Shown here piece by piece: positions 51,357 to 61,929 of a DNA stretch of 64,000 bases. A program made the translations under genes and the position numbers. The notes under the pieces are model-generated. The model saw nothing but the letters and a program-made list of their open reading frames with translations, made no database searches and was not told the origin of the DNA. Within the stretch, counting starts at the first letter, position 1, and each line of letters opens with the position of its first letter. Source of the stretch: a bacterium (lineage in GTDB: Bacteria; Desulfobacterota; Binatia; HRBIN30; CADEER01); assembly GCA_019637795.1 (NCBI GenBank), contig JAHBUY010000002.1, positions 620,001 through 684,000 of the forward strand, read 5' to 3'.

Positions 51357-54263
51357 TCACGGACGGTCCGACGCCGTCGCCAGCACGCGCTCGTAGACCT
51401 CGCGGATCGCCGCGGTGTGGCGCCGGTAGTCCTCCAGCAGCGCCCGCCGCGCGCCGCCGGCGCGTTGTGGCGACGTGTAGCCCAGGTGCAGGGCGATGCC
51501 GTCGAGATCGCCGCGTTCCTCGTCGAGATCGGAGATCGAGCGGTTCTCGACGATGCGCAGCCGGCTCGACAGGCGCTGCAGGAAGGCCCAGCCGCGCTGC
51601 AGCACGTCGGCGTCGGCGGCGGTCAGTAGGCCGAGGCGCGCCAGGCGCGCGATCTGGACACCGATGCGATCGACCTCCAGCAGCTCGGCGTGTTGGGCGA
51701 GGTGGCGGAGCTGCAGGAACTGCACCACGCTCTCGATGTCGAGCAGCCCGCCGCGGCCGATCTTGAAATCGCGGCGCGCGCCCTCCTCGCGCGCCAGCTC
51801 GTCCTCCATGCGCTGGCGGATGCGGTGGATCTCGGCGGCCGCGTCGGCGGGGAGCGGGCGCAGCAGGATGTCGCGCCGCAGCGCATCGAAGGCCGCGGCC
51901 AGCGCCGGGCTGCCGACGATCGGGCGGGCGCGCAGCAGCGCCTGGCGTTCCCAGGCCTGGGCGCTGCCGCCGTGGTAGGCGGCGAAGCTGGCGCGCGAGG
52001 TGACCAGCAGCCCCTGGTTGCCGGACGGCCGCAGGCGGGCGTCGATCTGGTAGCAGGCGCCGTCGCTGGTGCGGGTCTGCAGCCCCCAGATGAGCTTCTG
52101 CGCCAGGCGCACGTAGTGCTCCTGCGCCGCGAGCACGGCGCTCTCGTCGGCGCCGGGCGCGTCGTAGAGGAAGATCACGTCGAGATCGCTGCCGTAGGTG
52201 AGCTCGCGGCTGGCGAGCTTGCCCATGCCGACGACCAGGAACTCCTCGGGCGCGCCCGACGGCGGCGCGCCGCGCCGCGCCAGCTCCTGGCGCGCCAGGG
52301 CGAGCGCGCCCTCGACGCAGACCTCGGCGAGCTCGGTGAGCCCGCTCTCGGCCTCCGCGATGGTGATCTTCTCCGCCAGGTCGAGCAGGCCGATGTTCAC
52401 CAGCTCGCGGTTGTGCAGCAGGCGCAGCGCCGCCAGGCTGCGCTCGGGCTCCTCGTCGCCGCGCTCGCCGGCGACGGCGTCGCGCAGGTGGGCGAGCGCG
52501 GCGCGCAGCTCGGCGCGCGACAGCACCAGCACGTTGGGGTCGCTGAAGATCGGCTCGATGAGCCGCGGGTGCGTCGCCAGGTAGCCGGAGAGGTACTCCG
52601 AGGCGGCGAAGAGCGCGGCGAGGCGATCGACGAGCTCGGGGCGGTCGAGCAGCAGGCCGTAGTAGAAACCGCGGCTGCCGACGCCGCGGATGAAGCGGTC
52701 GAGGTTGTTCATCGCCCGCTCGCGGTTCGGCGAGGCGTCGATGGCGTGCGCGAAGCGCGCCGCGAGGCGCTCGATCTGCGGTCCGACGGCGGGCTGCGTC
52801 AGCAGGTGCGGGACGTTGCGCTGGAAGAGATCGAGCAGCGGCTGCACGCCCTCGTCGGCGAACAGCGGCGCGAAGGCGGCGCGGATCGCGGCGCGGTGCG
52901 CGTCGAGCTCGGCGGCGAAGCGCGCCGCCGGGTCGTCGCCGTCGAAGCCGAGCGCGCGCGCCAGGGCGCGCCGCGCGGCCGCGTCCTCGGGCAGGCGGTG
53001 CGTCTGCCGCTCGCCCACCATCTGCAGGCGATTCTCGGTGCGGCGGAGGAAGGCGTAGCCGCGGCGGAGGTCGTCAGCGACGGCGCGCGGCAGCACCCCG
53101 ACCTGCGCCAGCGCCGTCAGCGCCCGCTGGGTCGAGCGGTCGCGCACGTCGCGGATGCGCCCGCCGTGCAGGAGCTGCAGCGCCTGGGCGACGAACTCGA
53201 CGTCGCGGATGCCGCCGGCGCCGATCTTCACGTCGAACGTCGCGCCGGCGCGGCCGCTCTCCTGCTCGACCCGCTCCTTCATGCCGCGGATGGCGGCGAC
53301 GCCGGCGTAGTCCATCGCCGAGCGGTAGATCATCGGGTCGAGCCCGCGGATCAGCCGCCAGCCGAAGCGGCGGTCGCCGGCGACCGGCCGCGCCTTCATG
53401 AACGCCGCCTTTTCCCAGGTCGCCGCCCAGGCGTCGTAGTACTCGGCCAGCATGTCGCTCGGCACCACCAGGGGGCCGGACTGCCCCTCCGGGCGCAGAT
53501 CGAGATCGATGCGGTAGAGGAAGCCGTCGCCGGTGGTGGCGCTCACCAGGCGTGCCAGCTCGCGGACGGCGCGTCCGTAGTACTCGGCCGGCGCCAACCC
53601 GTGGGTGGCGGCGTCGGCGGGCGTGCTCTCGAGGACGTAGACGAGGTCGACGTCGGACGAGTAGTTGAGCTCCTCGCCGCCGAGCTTGCCCATGCCGAGG
53701 ACGGTGAAGGCCGGGGTGAGCGGCGCCCCGTCGGCGGTGGCCCACCGCGCCGGGCCGGCGGCGGCGGCGACCAGATCCAGGGCGTGGCGCAGGGCGGCGT
53801 CGAGCAGCGCGTCGGCCAGGTGCGACAGCTCCGCCAGCACCGCCTCGGTGGCGGCGAGGTCGTCGGGCGCCGACCACAGGTCGCGCAGGGTCAGGCGCGC
53901 CAGCTCGTAGTACTTGAAGTGGCGCAGCGCGGCGGCGGTGTCGGGCGCGCCGGCGAGGACGGCGCGCAGGCGCTCGTGATAGGCGTCCGCGTCGCGCGGC
54001 TGCTCGAGCGCGTCGCCGATCAGGCGCGGCAGCCAGTCGGGATGGCGCGCCAGGTGCGGCGCCAGGAACGGCGCCGCGCCGCAGAGCGTCGTCGCGGCGC
54101 GCACCGCGGCGTCGGCGTGCGCGGCCCAGAGCGGCTGCAGCCGCGTCGCGCTGGCTTCGAGGACGTCGGCGCCGAGCACGCGGGCGCGCTCGGGATCGGC
54201 GGCGGCTGCGGCGTGGCGATCGAGCAGCGCCGCGACGCCCGGCAGCGCGGCGGAGTCGCCCAC
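51357..54263 (-). CDS. glnE: Glutamine synthetase adenylyltransferase/deadenylase
   Basis: A 968-residue bifunctional enzyme of normal length starting at GTG 54263. The N-terminal deadenylylase nucleotidyltransferase domain carries GMGKLGGEELNYSSDVDL near residue 190. The C-terminal adenylyltransferase domain carries GMGKLASRELTYGSDLDV near 677. Each is followed by its helical GlnD/GlnE-type domain (KIGAGGIRDVEFVAQALQLLHG and KIGRGGLLDIESVVQFLQL). It controls glutamine synthetase in response to PII signalling. It starts 13 bases after an acyl-CoA dehydrogenase gene on the same strand, probably by chance co-transcription. Confidence 0.95.
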   Translation of the reverse strand: MGDSAALPGVAALLDRHAAAAADPERARVLGADVLEASATRLQPLWAAHADAAVRAATTLCGAAPFLAPHLARHPDWLPRLIGDALEQPRDADAYHERLRAVLAGAPDTAAALRHFKYYELARLTLRDLWSAPDDLAATEAVLAELSHLADALLDAALRHALDLVAAAAGPARWATADGAPLTPAFTVLGMGKLGGEELNYSSDVDLVYVLESTPADAATHGLAPAEYYGRAVRELARLVSATTGDGFLYRIDLDLRPEGQSGPLVVPSDMLAEYYDAWAATWEKAAFMKARPVAGDRRFGWRLIRGLDPMIYRSAMDYAGVAAIRGMKERVEQESGRAGATFDVKIGAGGIRDVEFVAQALQLLHGGRIRDVRDRSTQRALTALAQVGVLPRAVADDLRRGYAFLRRTENRLQMVGERQTHRLPEDAAARRALARALGFDGDDPAARFAAELDAHRAAIRAAFAPLFADEGVQPLLDLFQRNVPHLLTQPAVGPQIERLAARFAHAIDASPNRERAMNNLDRFIRGVGSRGFYYGLLLDRPELVDRLAALFAASEYLSGYLATHPRLIEPIFSDPNVLVLSRAELRAALAHLRDAVAGERGDEEPERSLAALRLLHNRELVNIGLLDLAEKITIAEAESGLTELAEVCVEGALALARQELARRGAPPSGAPEEFLVVGMGKLASRELTYGSDLDVIFLYDAPGADESAVLAAQEHYVRLAQKLIWGLQTRTSDGACYQIDARLRPSGNQGLLVTSRASFAAYHGGSAQAWERQALLRARPIVGSPALAAAFDALRRDILLRPLPADAAAEIHRIRQRMEDELAREEGARRDFKIGRGGLLDIESVVQFLQLRHLAQHAELLEVDRIGVQIARLARLGLLTAADADVLQRGWAFLQRLSSRLRIVENRSISDLDEERGDLDGIALHLGYTSPQRAGGARRALLEDYRRHTAAIREVYERVLATASDRP

Positions 54264-54276
54264 GAGGACGGGCTCC

Positions 54277-55506
54277 CTAGGCGGCCGCGAGCAGGCCGCG
54301 GGCGATGGCCGAGACCTGGATCTCGTCGGTGCCGGCGTAGATCTGCAGCACCTTGGCGTCGCGGCAGAGCTGCTCGACGCGGTACTCGGCCATGTAGCCG
54401 TTGCCGCCGAAGAGCTGCACCGCCTCCAGGCACACCGCCATGCACGCCTGCGCGGTGTAGAGCTTGGTCGCCGACGCTTCCGCGAAGCTCATGCTCTTGC
54501 CCTGCTGCGCCATCTCCACCTGGCGGAAGACGATGTTCTGGATGTTCATCCGCGCCACTTCCATCTGCGCCAGCTTGAGCTGGATGAGCTGGAACTCGCC
54601 GATCGGCTTGCCGAAGGCGACGCGGGTGCGGGCGTAGTTGACGCACAGCGACAGGCACTCCTCGACGATGCCGAGCGCCATCGCGGCGACGCCGCTGCGC
54701 TCCATCGAGAAGGTGTCCTTCGCGCCGGAGCGCGCCGGGATGTCCTCGGTCTCGCCGATCAGGCGGTCCCTGCCGACGCGCACGTCCTCGAGGAACAGCT
54801 CGCCGGTGGGCGACGAGTGCATGCCCATCTTGCGCAGCGGCTTCGACTGCGCGAGGCCGGGCATGCCCTTGTCGAGGATGAAGCTGAGGATCTTGCGATC
54901 GCGCGCCGCGGTGGCGTCCCCCTCGTCCAGCTTGCAGATGAAGACGATGGTGTCGGCGTACGGGCCGTTGGTGATGAAGGTCTTGTTGCCGTTGAGCAGG
55001 TAGCCGCCGTTGCCATCGCGGCGCGCCGTCGCCTTCATGCCGCCGAAGGCGTCGGAGCCGGAATCGGGCTCGGTGATCGCCCACGAGCCGATCGTCTCCA
55101 TCGTCATCAGCGGCAACGCCCACCGCTCCTTCTGGGCGATCGTCCCCTTCGACATGATCGCCGCCGCGGTCAGGCCGACGCTGACCCCCATGGCGGTCAC
55201 CATGCCGGGACAACAGCGGCACAGCTCGATGATCGGGATCAGGGTCATGCCGACGTCGGTGCCGCCGCTCTCGCCCTTCTCCTTCACCGGCTTCCCCTCG
55301 GCCTTCGCCCGGTCGCGGGCGAGCTGACTGGCGAAGCGCTGGCGCGCCACCTCGTCGATGCCGAAGGTCCGCATCATCTTGCGCAGGATGTCGTAGGGCG
55401 GCAGATCGCCGTGCTCGAGCTCCTCGAGGCGCGGTTTGATTTCCGCCTCGACGAACTTGCGCACCATGTCCTGGATCATCAGATGCTGCTCGCTCCACTC
55501 GATCAT
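54277..55506 (-). CDS. Acyl-CoA dehydrogenase
   Basis: A 409-residue FAD enzyme. The ATG at 55506 follows AAGGAGTTCCCGAC, a strong ribosome binding site. Motifs are ITEPDSGSDAFGG (about 139-151), NGNKTFITNG (about 164-173), MERSGVAAMALGIVEECL (about 264-281) and FGGNGYMAEYRVEQLCRDAKVLQIYAGTDEIQ at the end of the fold. It catalyses alpha-beta dehydrogenation of an acyl-CoA; chain specificity cannot be read. Only 13 bases separate it from glnE. Confidence 0.93.
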   Translation of the reverse strand: MIEWSEQHLMIQDMVRKFVEAEIKPRLEELEHGDLPPYDILRKMMRTFGIDEVARQRFASQLARDRAKAEGKPVKEKGESGGTDVGMTLIPIIELCRCCPGMVTAMGVSVGLTAAAIMSKGTIAQKERWALPLMTMETIGSWAITEPDSGSDAFGGMKATARRDGNGGYLLNGNKTFITNGPYADTIVFICKLDEGDATAARDRKILSFILDKGMPGLAQSKPLRKMGMHSSPTGELFLEDVRVGRDRLIGETEDIPARSGAKDTFSMERSGVAAMALGIVEECLSLCVNYARTRVAFGKPIGEFQLIQLKLAQMEVARMNIQNIVFRQVEMAQQGKSMSFAEASATKLYTAQACMAVCLEAVQLFGGNGYMAEYRVEQLCRDAKVLQIYAGTDEIQVSAIARGLLAAA

Positions 55507-55751
55507 GTCGGGAACTCCTTGCGGGGCGCGCCGCGCCCGAGGGGATCATCCTGCATAGCCAAGCCGTTCCGGGTGGAAAAGCCCCCCGGACGCTTGCGCG
55601 GCGCGCGCCGCCGCGGGCATGAGCACGTAGCAGCGCAGGGCGCGCCCGGGGCGGCGCGCGCCGCACGCCAATGACCACGACGAACGCGGAGGCTCCGATG
55701 TCGATGATCGTGCCGAGGCGCGCCGGCGCCGCCGTGGTTTCGGTGTAGTGG
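55507..55751. other. Divergent intergenic region with degenerate repeat half and a 16-codon leader-like frame
   Basis: It contains the acyl-CoA dehydrogenase ribosome binding site on the minus strand. A CCAATGACCACGACGAACGC segment (about 55671-55690) resembles one arm of the palindromic family seen at 22744. A 16-codon frame, ATG 55698 to TAG 55746, sits behind a good CGGAGG site and is in frame with, and 3 bases before, the GH127 start. No other feature is seen. Confidence 0.4.
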
Positions 55752-57599
55752 ATGCCGGCCGTGCAGGCAGCGCGGTTCACCCTGCTTCCACCGCCGGCGA
55801 TCCGCGCCGGCGGCTGGGTGCGCGAGCAACTGCGGTTGGCGGCGGCGGGGCTGACCGGGCGCATGATGGAGGTCTGGCCGGACGTCGGGCCGAACAGCGG
55901 CTGGTTGGGTGGGGACGGCGAGAGCTGGGAGCGCGGGCCCTACTACGCGCGCGGCCTGGTGGCGCTGGCGCATGCGCTCGGCGATCCCGATCTGATCGCG
56001 CGCGCCGCGCCATGGCTCGAGTGGACGCTGGCGAGCCAGCGCGCCGACGGCTGGTTCGGGCCCGCCGGCAACGACGACTGGTGGGCGCGGATGCCGATGC
56101 TCGACGCCCTGCGCTGGCATGCCGAGGCGACCGGCGATCCGCGCGTCGCGCCGTTCCTCGACCGCTACCTGCGCCACCAGCTCGCGCATCTGCCGGAGCG
56201 GCCGCTGCAGCTCTGGGGCAAGCCGCGCGGCGGCGACAACCTGGATGCGGCGCTCTGGCTGTACGACCGCGGGGGCGCGCCCTGGCTGCTCGAGCTGGCG
56301 GCGCTGCTGCACGCCCAGACCAGCGACTGGATCGGCGAGCTCGGCGGCGACGGCCCGCCGTCGGAGGAGTTCGACTTCGGGCACGGCGTGAACCGCGCCA
56401 TGGGGTTCAAGGAGCCGGCGCTGTGGTGGCGCTGCTCGGGCGATCCCCGTCATCTCGCCGCGGTGCGCCACGGCTGGGAGCGCGTCATGGCGTGCCACGG
56501 CCAGGTGCAGGGGCTGTATTCGGGCGACGAATTCCTGCACGGGCGCGGGGCGACGCAGGGCACCGAGCTCTGCACCATCGTCGAGCTGCTCGCCAGCCTC
56601 GAGCGCGTGCTGGTCGTCGGCGGCGAGGCGTGGGCGGCCGACGCGATCGAGCGCGTGGCGCTCAACGCGCTGCCGTCGATCCTCGCCGCCGACCACTGCT
56701 CGCACCAGTACTTCCAGCTCGCCAACCAGATCGAGTGCACGCCCGGCAATCGCAACTTCTGGGTGCCGCACGACACCGACCTGCTGTTCGGCACCGCCAC
56801 CGGGTACGGCTGCTGCGCCGCGAACCTGCACATGGGATGGCCGCGGCTGGTGCAGCACCTGTGGCTGCGCCGCGGCGACGAGCTGTGCGCGCCGCTGTTC
56901 GCGCCGTCGACCGTGACGACGTCGATCGCGGGCGTGCCGGTGACGATCGAGGAGGACACGGCGTACCCGTTCGACGAGGCGATCGCCTTTCGCGTGCGCT
57001 GCGCCGGCCCAGTGCGCTTCGCCGTGTCGCTGCGCGTGCCGGCGTGGGCGGGCGCCGCGGAGGTCGAGGCTCCGGGCGCGGCGGGGCAGCGCATCGAGCG
57101 CGCCGGCTGGTGGCGGGTCGAGCGCGAGTGGCGCGACGGCGATCGCCTGCACCTGCGGCTGCCGATGCCGCTGCGCGTCTCGCGCTGGGATCGCGGCGCG
57201 GTCGCCGTCGAGCGCGGGCCGCTGGTGTTCGCCGTCCGCGTCGGCGAGGCGTGGCGGGCGGTCGCCGGGACGCCGCCGTTCGCCGACTACGAGGTGCGGC
57301 CGACGACGCCGTGGAACTACGCGCTGGCGCTCGACCCCGCCGCACCCGCCAAGGCGATCCGCGTCGAGCACCGCGCCGGCGCCGCCCAGCCGTGGTCGCC
57401 GGAGGGCACGCCGATCGTGTTGCGCGCCCGTGCCCGACGCGTGCCGTCGTGGGTCGCGGCGGACGGCGTCGCCGGTCCGGTGCCGCAGCCGCCGCTGTCC
57501 GATCTGGGGCCCGAGGAAGTCATCGAGCTGATCCCCTTCGGCGCCGCCCGGCTGCGGATCAGTCAGTGTCCGCTCGCCGCGGCCGCGGAGCCGGCGTGA
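55752..57599 (+). CDS. GH127-family beta-L-arabinofuranosidase-like protein
   Basis: A 615-residue glycoside hydrolase-like protein with an (alpha/alpha)6 barrel N-terminal part (GWVREQLRLAAAGLTG, SQRADGWFGP) and a beta-sandwich C-terminus. The GH127 zinc-thiolate active site is visible: Glu 328 and Cys 329 in QIECTPG and the Cys pair 354-355 in GYGCCAANLHMGWP, where the second-shell order matches HypBA1-type enzymes. No signal peptide is present. Substrate specificity is uncertain, since the family covers arabinofuranose and other sugars. The ATG at 55752 lacks a good ribosome binding site; translation may be coupled to the small upstream frame. Confidence 0.88.
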   Translation: MPAVQAARFTLLPPPAIRAGGWVREQLRLAAAGLTGRMMEVWPDVGPNSGWLGGDGESWERGPYYARGLVALAHALGDPDLIARAAPWLEWTLASQRADGWFGPAGNDDWWARMPMLDALRWHAEATGDPRVAPFLDRYLRHQLAHLPERPLQLWGKPRGGDNLDAALWLYDRGGAPWLLELAALLHAQTSDWIGELGGDGPPSEEFDFGHGVNRAMGFKEPALWWRCSGDPRHLAAVRHGWERVMACHGQVQGLYSGDEFLHGRGATQGTELCTIVELLASLERVLVVGGEAWAADAIERVALNALPSILAADHCSHQYFQLANQIECTPGNRNFWVPHDTDLLFGTATGYGCCAANLHMGWPRLVQHLWLRRGDELCAPLFAPSTVTTSIAGVPVTIEEDTAYPFDEAIAFRVRCAGPVRFAVSLRVPAWAGAAEVEAPGAAGQRIERAGWWRVEREWRDGDRLHLRLPMPLRVSRWDRGAVAVERGPLVFAVRVGEAWRAVAGTPPFADYEVRPTTPWNYALALDPAAPAKAIRVEHRAGAAQPWSPEGTPIVLRARARRVPSWVAADGVAGPVPQPPLSDLGPEEVIELIPFGAARLRISQCPLAAAAEPA

Positions 57600-57692
57600 G
57601 CCCGGGCCGCCGCGGTCGTCGGGTGGTTCCGCGCCGGTGACGCCGCGCGGCGAATCGACCTCTCGCCTGCGGCGTGCTTGAATTCGCCCGTC

Positions 57693-59695
<2,003 letters not shown>

Positions 59696-59699
<4 letters not shown>

Positions 59700-60373
59700 T
59701 GCAGCGACGCCCAGTCGCCGGAGTAGCGCTCGATCAGGGTGTTCCAGAGCGCCGCCGGGCGTTCGGCGAAGACGGCGTTGCTGTCGGCCGGACCGATGAA
59801 CCAGTCGCCGCGCGTCACTTCCCGGTCGAGCTGCCCGGGGCCCCAGCCGGTATAGCCGGCATAGGCGCGGATCGCGTCGCCGCGCGCCATGCTCTTGCGC
59901 AGGGCGTCGAGGCTGCCGCTGGCGAACACGCGGTCGAAGACGCGCAGCGACTGCGGCGGCTGCTGGCGCGTGCGCACCAGCAGCAGCATGCGGTCGCGCG
60001 CCACCGGCCCGCCCAGGTAGATGACGTCGTCGCGGCGCCGCAGCTCGCCGATCTCGGGCAGCGCCTCGACCAGGGCGACGTCGGTCGGCCGGTTCACCAC
60101 CACGCCGAGCGCGCCGTCGCGATCGTAGTCGACGAGCAGGATCACGGTCTCGGCGAAATTCGGATCCTGCAGGGTGCGGCTGGCGACCAGGAACTTGCCC
60201 TTCGCGAGCCGCGCCGCCGCGCCGCCCGGCGCGCCGACGCGATACGGGCGCGCGGCGGGCGTTCCGTCGTCGCGCGCCTGCGCCGCGCCGGCCACCAGCA
60301 GGGTGGCGGCGATGAGCGCAGCGGACGTCACTGCCGGCGTAGACTGGCGAGGGTGACGCGTCATGGAGCTCAT
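59696..60373 (-). CDS. YqgE/AlgH family protein with signal peptide
   Basis: A 225-residue protein. The AlgH/DUF179 core is seen: [24 protein letters not shown] (about 62-85), [27 protein letters not shown] (about 117-131) and [13 protein letters not shown] (about 172-184), ending [12 protein letters not shown]. Unusually for this family, a Sec-type signal ([16 protein letters not shown]) precedes the core, so the protein may be periplasmic rather than cytosolic as in most homologues. The start could be ATG 60373 or 60364. The family has no firm biochemical function. Confidence 0.88.
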
Positions 60374-60465
60374 CGCTGCGTCGGAGTCTATCAGCGCAGC
60401 GCGTCATTGACGAGCCCCGTTCTCTCCGATTGCACCGTCGTCGAAGCGCGTGGCAGGGAGACGGG

Positions 60466-61884
60466 ATGCCGACCAAGCAGATCTGCGCCTCCGCGCTCGA
60501 GGCCGTCGCCGACATTCCGGACGGCGCGTCGATCCTCATCCAGTCCTTCGGGCCGCCGCAGGCGTGGCCGACCGATCTCCTGCTGGCGCTGCGCGAGCGC
60601 GGTGTCACCGGCCTGACGGTGATCTGCAACTCGCCCGCCGGCGGGCCGACGTCGCTGCAGATCCTCGCCGACAAGGCGCAGATCCGGAAGCTGATCTGCA
60701 CCTACGCGGTGCTGCCGTCGGTGCCGACGCCGATCGGCGACATGGTGAAAGGCGGTCAGATCGAGGTCGAGCTGGTGCCGCAGGGCACCCTGGTCGAGCG
60801 GGTGCGCGCCGGCGGCGCCGGCCTGGCCGCCTTCTACACCCCGACCGGGGTGGGCACCGCCGTGGCCGAGGGCAAGGAGGAGCGGGTGTTCGGCGGCAAG
60901 CGCCACATCCTCGAGACCGCCATTCGCGCCGACTATGCCTTCCTTCAGGGATACCAGGCGGACACCGCCGGCAACCTGACCTATCGGCGCGGGGCGCGGA
61001 ACTTCGGCCCGGCGTTCGCCACCGCGGCGAACTGCACGATCGCCGAGGTGCGGGAGATCGTGGAGGTCGGCCGCCTCGATCCCGAGGCGGTGGTGACGCC
61101 CGGCATCTTCGTCGACCGCCTGGTGCGGACGACGCAGCATTTCGATCCCGGCGTCATCCGCCAGATCACGATGATGGCCGGGCGCACCCGCGCCATGGAA
61201 GGCCGCGAGATCGAGGGCAGCGCGGCGCTGGCGCTGCCGCCCGACCTGATGGCGATGCGGGTGGCGGCGCTGCTCCGCGACGGCGAGTACGTGAACCTCG
61301 GGATCGGCCTGCCGACCCTGGTCTCGAACTACATCGAGGGCCGCGGCGTCACCCTGCACTCCGAGAACGGCATCCTCGGCTACGGCGCCTTCCCGCCCGA
61401 GGGCGAAGAGGACCTCGATCTCTACAACGCCAGCGGCCAACTGGTGACGCCGCTGCCGGAGACCAGCTACTTCGACTCGTCGACCTCGTTCGCCATGGCG
61501 CGCACCGGGCGGGTTTCGACCATCGTCCTCGGCGCCTTCCAGGTGGCGCCCAATGGCGACCTCGCGAACTGGAACATCCCGGCCACCGGCGCCGGCGGCA
61601 TCGGCGGCGCCATGGACCTCGCCGCCGGCGGCGGCCGGATCATCGCCATGTGCTATCAGCGCGAGAAGAACGGCGCCTCGAAGCTCGTGCCGCGGCTGAC
61701 CTACCCGCCGACGGCGCTCGCCTGCGTCCGCCACGTGGTGACCGACCTCGCCTACTTCGACATCGACGGCGAGGGCTTCCTGCTGCGCGAGATCGCGCCG
61801 GGACTGGGACTCGACGACATCCGCAGCGCCACCGCCGCCCCCTTCCGCGTCGCCAGCGACGTCAGGGACATGCAATTCGCCTAG
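60466..61884 (+). CDS. 3-oxoacid CoA-transferase, fused alpha and beta subunits
   Basis: A 472-residue family I CoA-transferase with both subunits in one chain. The ATG at 60466 follows CAGGGAG. The A half has TGLTVICNSPAGGP and FYTPTGVGTAVAEGKEER; the B half has NLGIGLPTLVSNYI and the catalytic Glu in HSENGILGYG (E300), then GGAMDLAAG and TGCV-like VVTDLAYFDID. It would swap CoA between succinyl- or acetyl-CoA and a 3-oxoacid such as acetoacetate. The chain is slightly shorter than animal SCOT. It is divergent from the YqgE-like gene. Confidence 0.92.
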   Translation: MPTKQICASALEAVADIPDGASILIQSFGPPQAWPTDLLLALRERGVTGLTVICNSPAGGPTSLQILADKAQIRKLICTYAVLPSVPTPIGDMVKGGQIEVELVPQGTLVERVRAGGAGLAAFYTPTGVGTAVAEGKEERVFGGKRHILETAIRADYAFLQGYQADTAGNLTYRRGARNFGPAFATAANCTIAEVREIVEVGRLDPEAVVTPGIFVDRLVRTTQHFDPGVIRQITMMAGRTRAMEGREIEGSAALALPPDLMAMRVAALLRDGEYVNLGIGLPTLVSNYIEGRGVTLHSENGILGYGAFPPEGEEDLDLYNASGQLVTPLPETSYFDSSTSFAMARTGRVSTIVLGAFQVAPNGDLANWNIPATGAGGIGGAMDLAAGGGRIIAMCYQREKNGASKLVPRLTYPPTALACVRHVVTDLAYFDIDGEGFLLREIAPGLGLDDIRSATAAPFRVASDVRDMQFA

Positions 61885-61929
61885 CCCGGACTGGACGAAG
61901 CGTCCCGCGCCGGCCTGCCCGCCAGCCGC

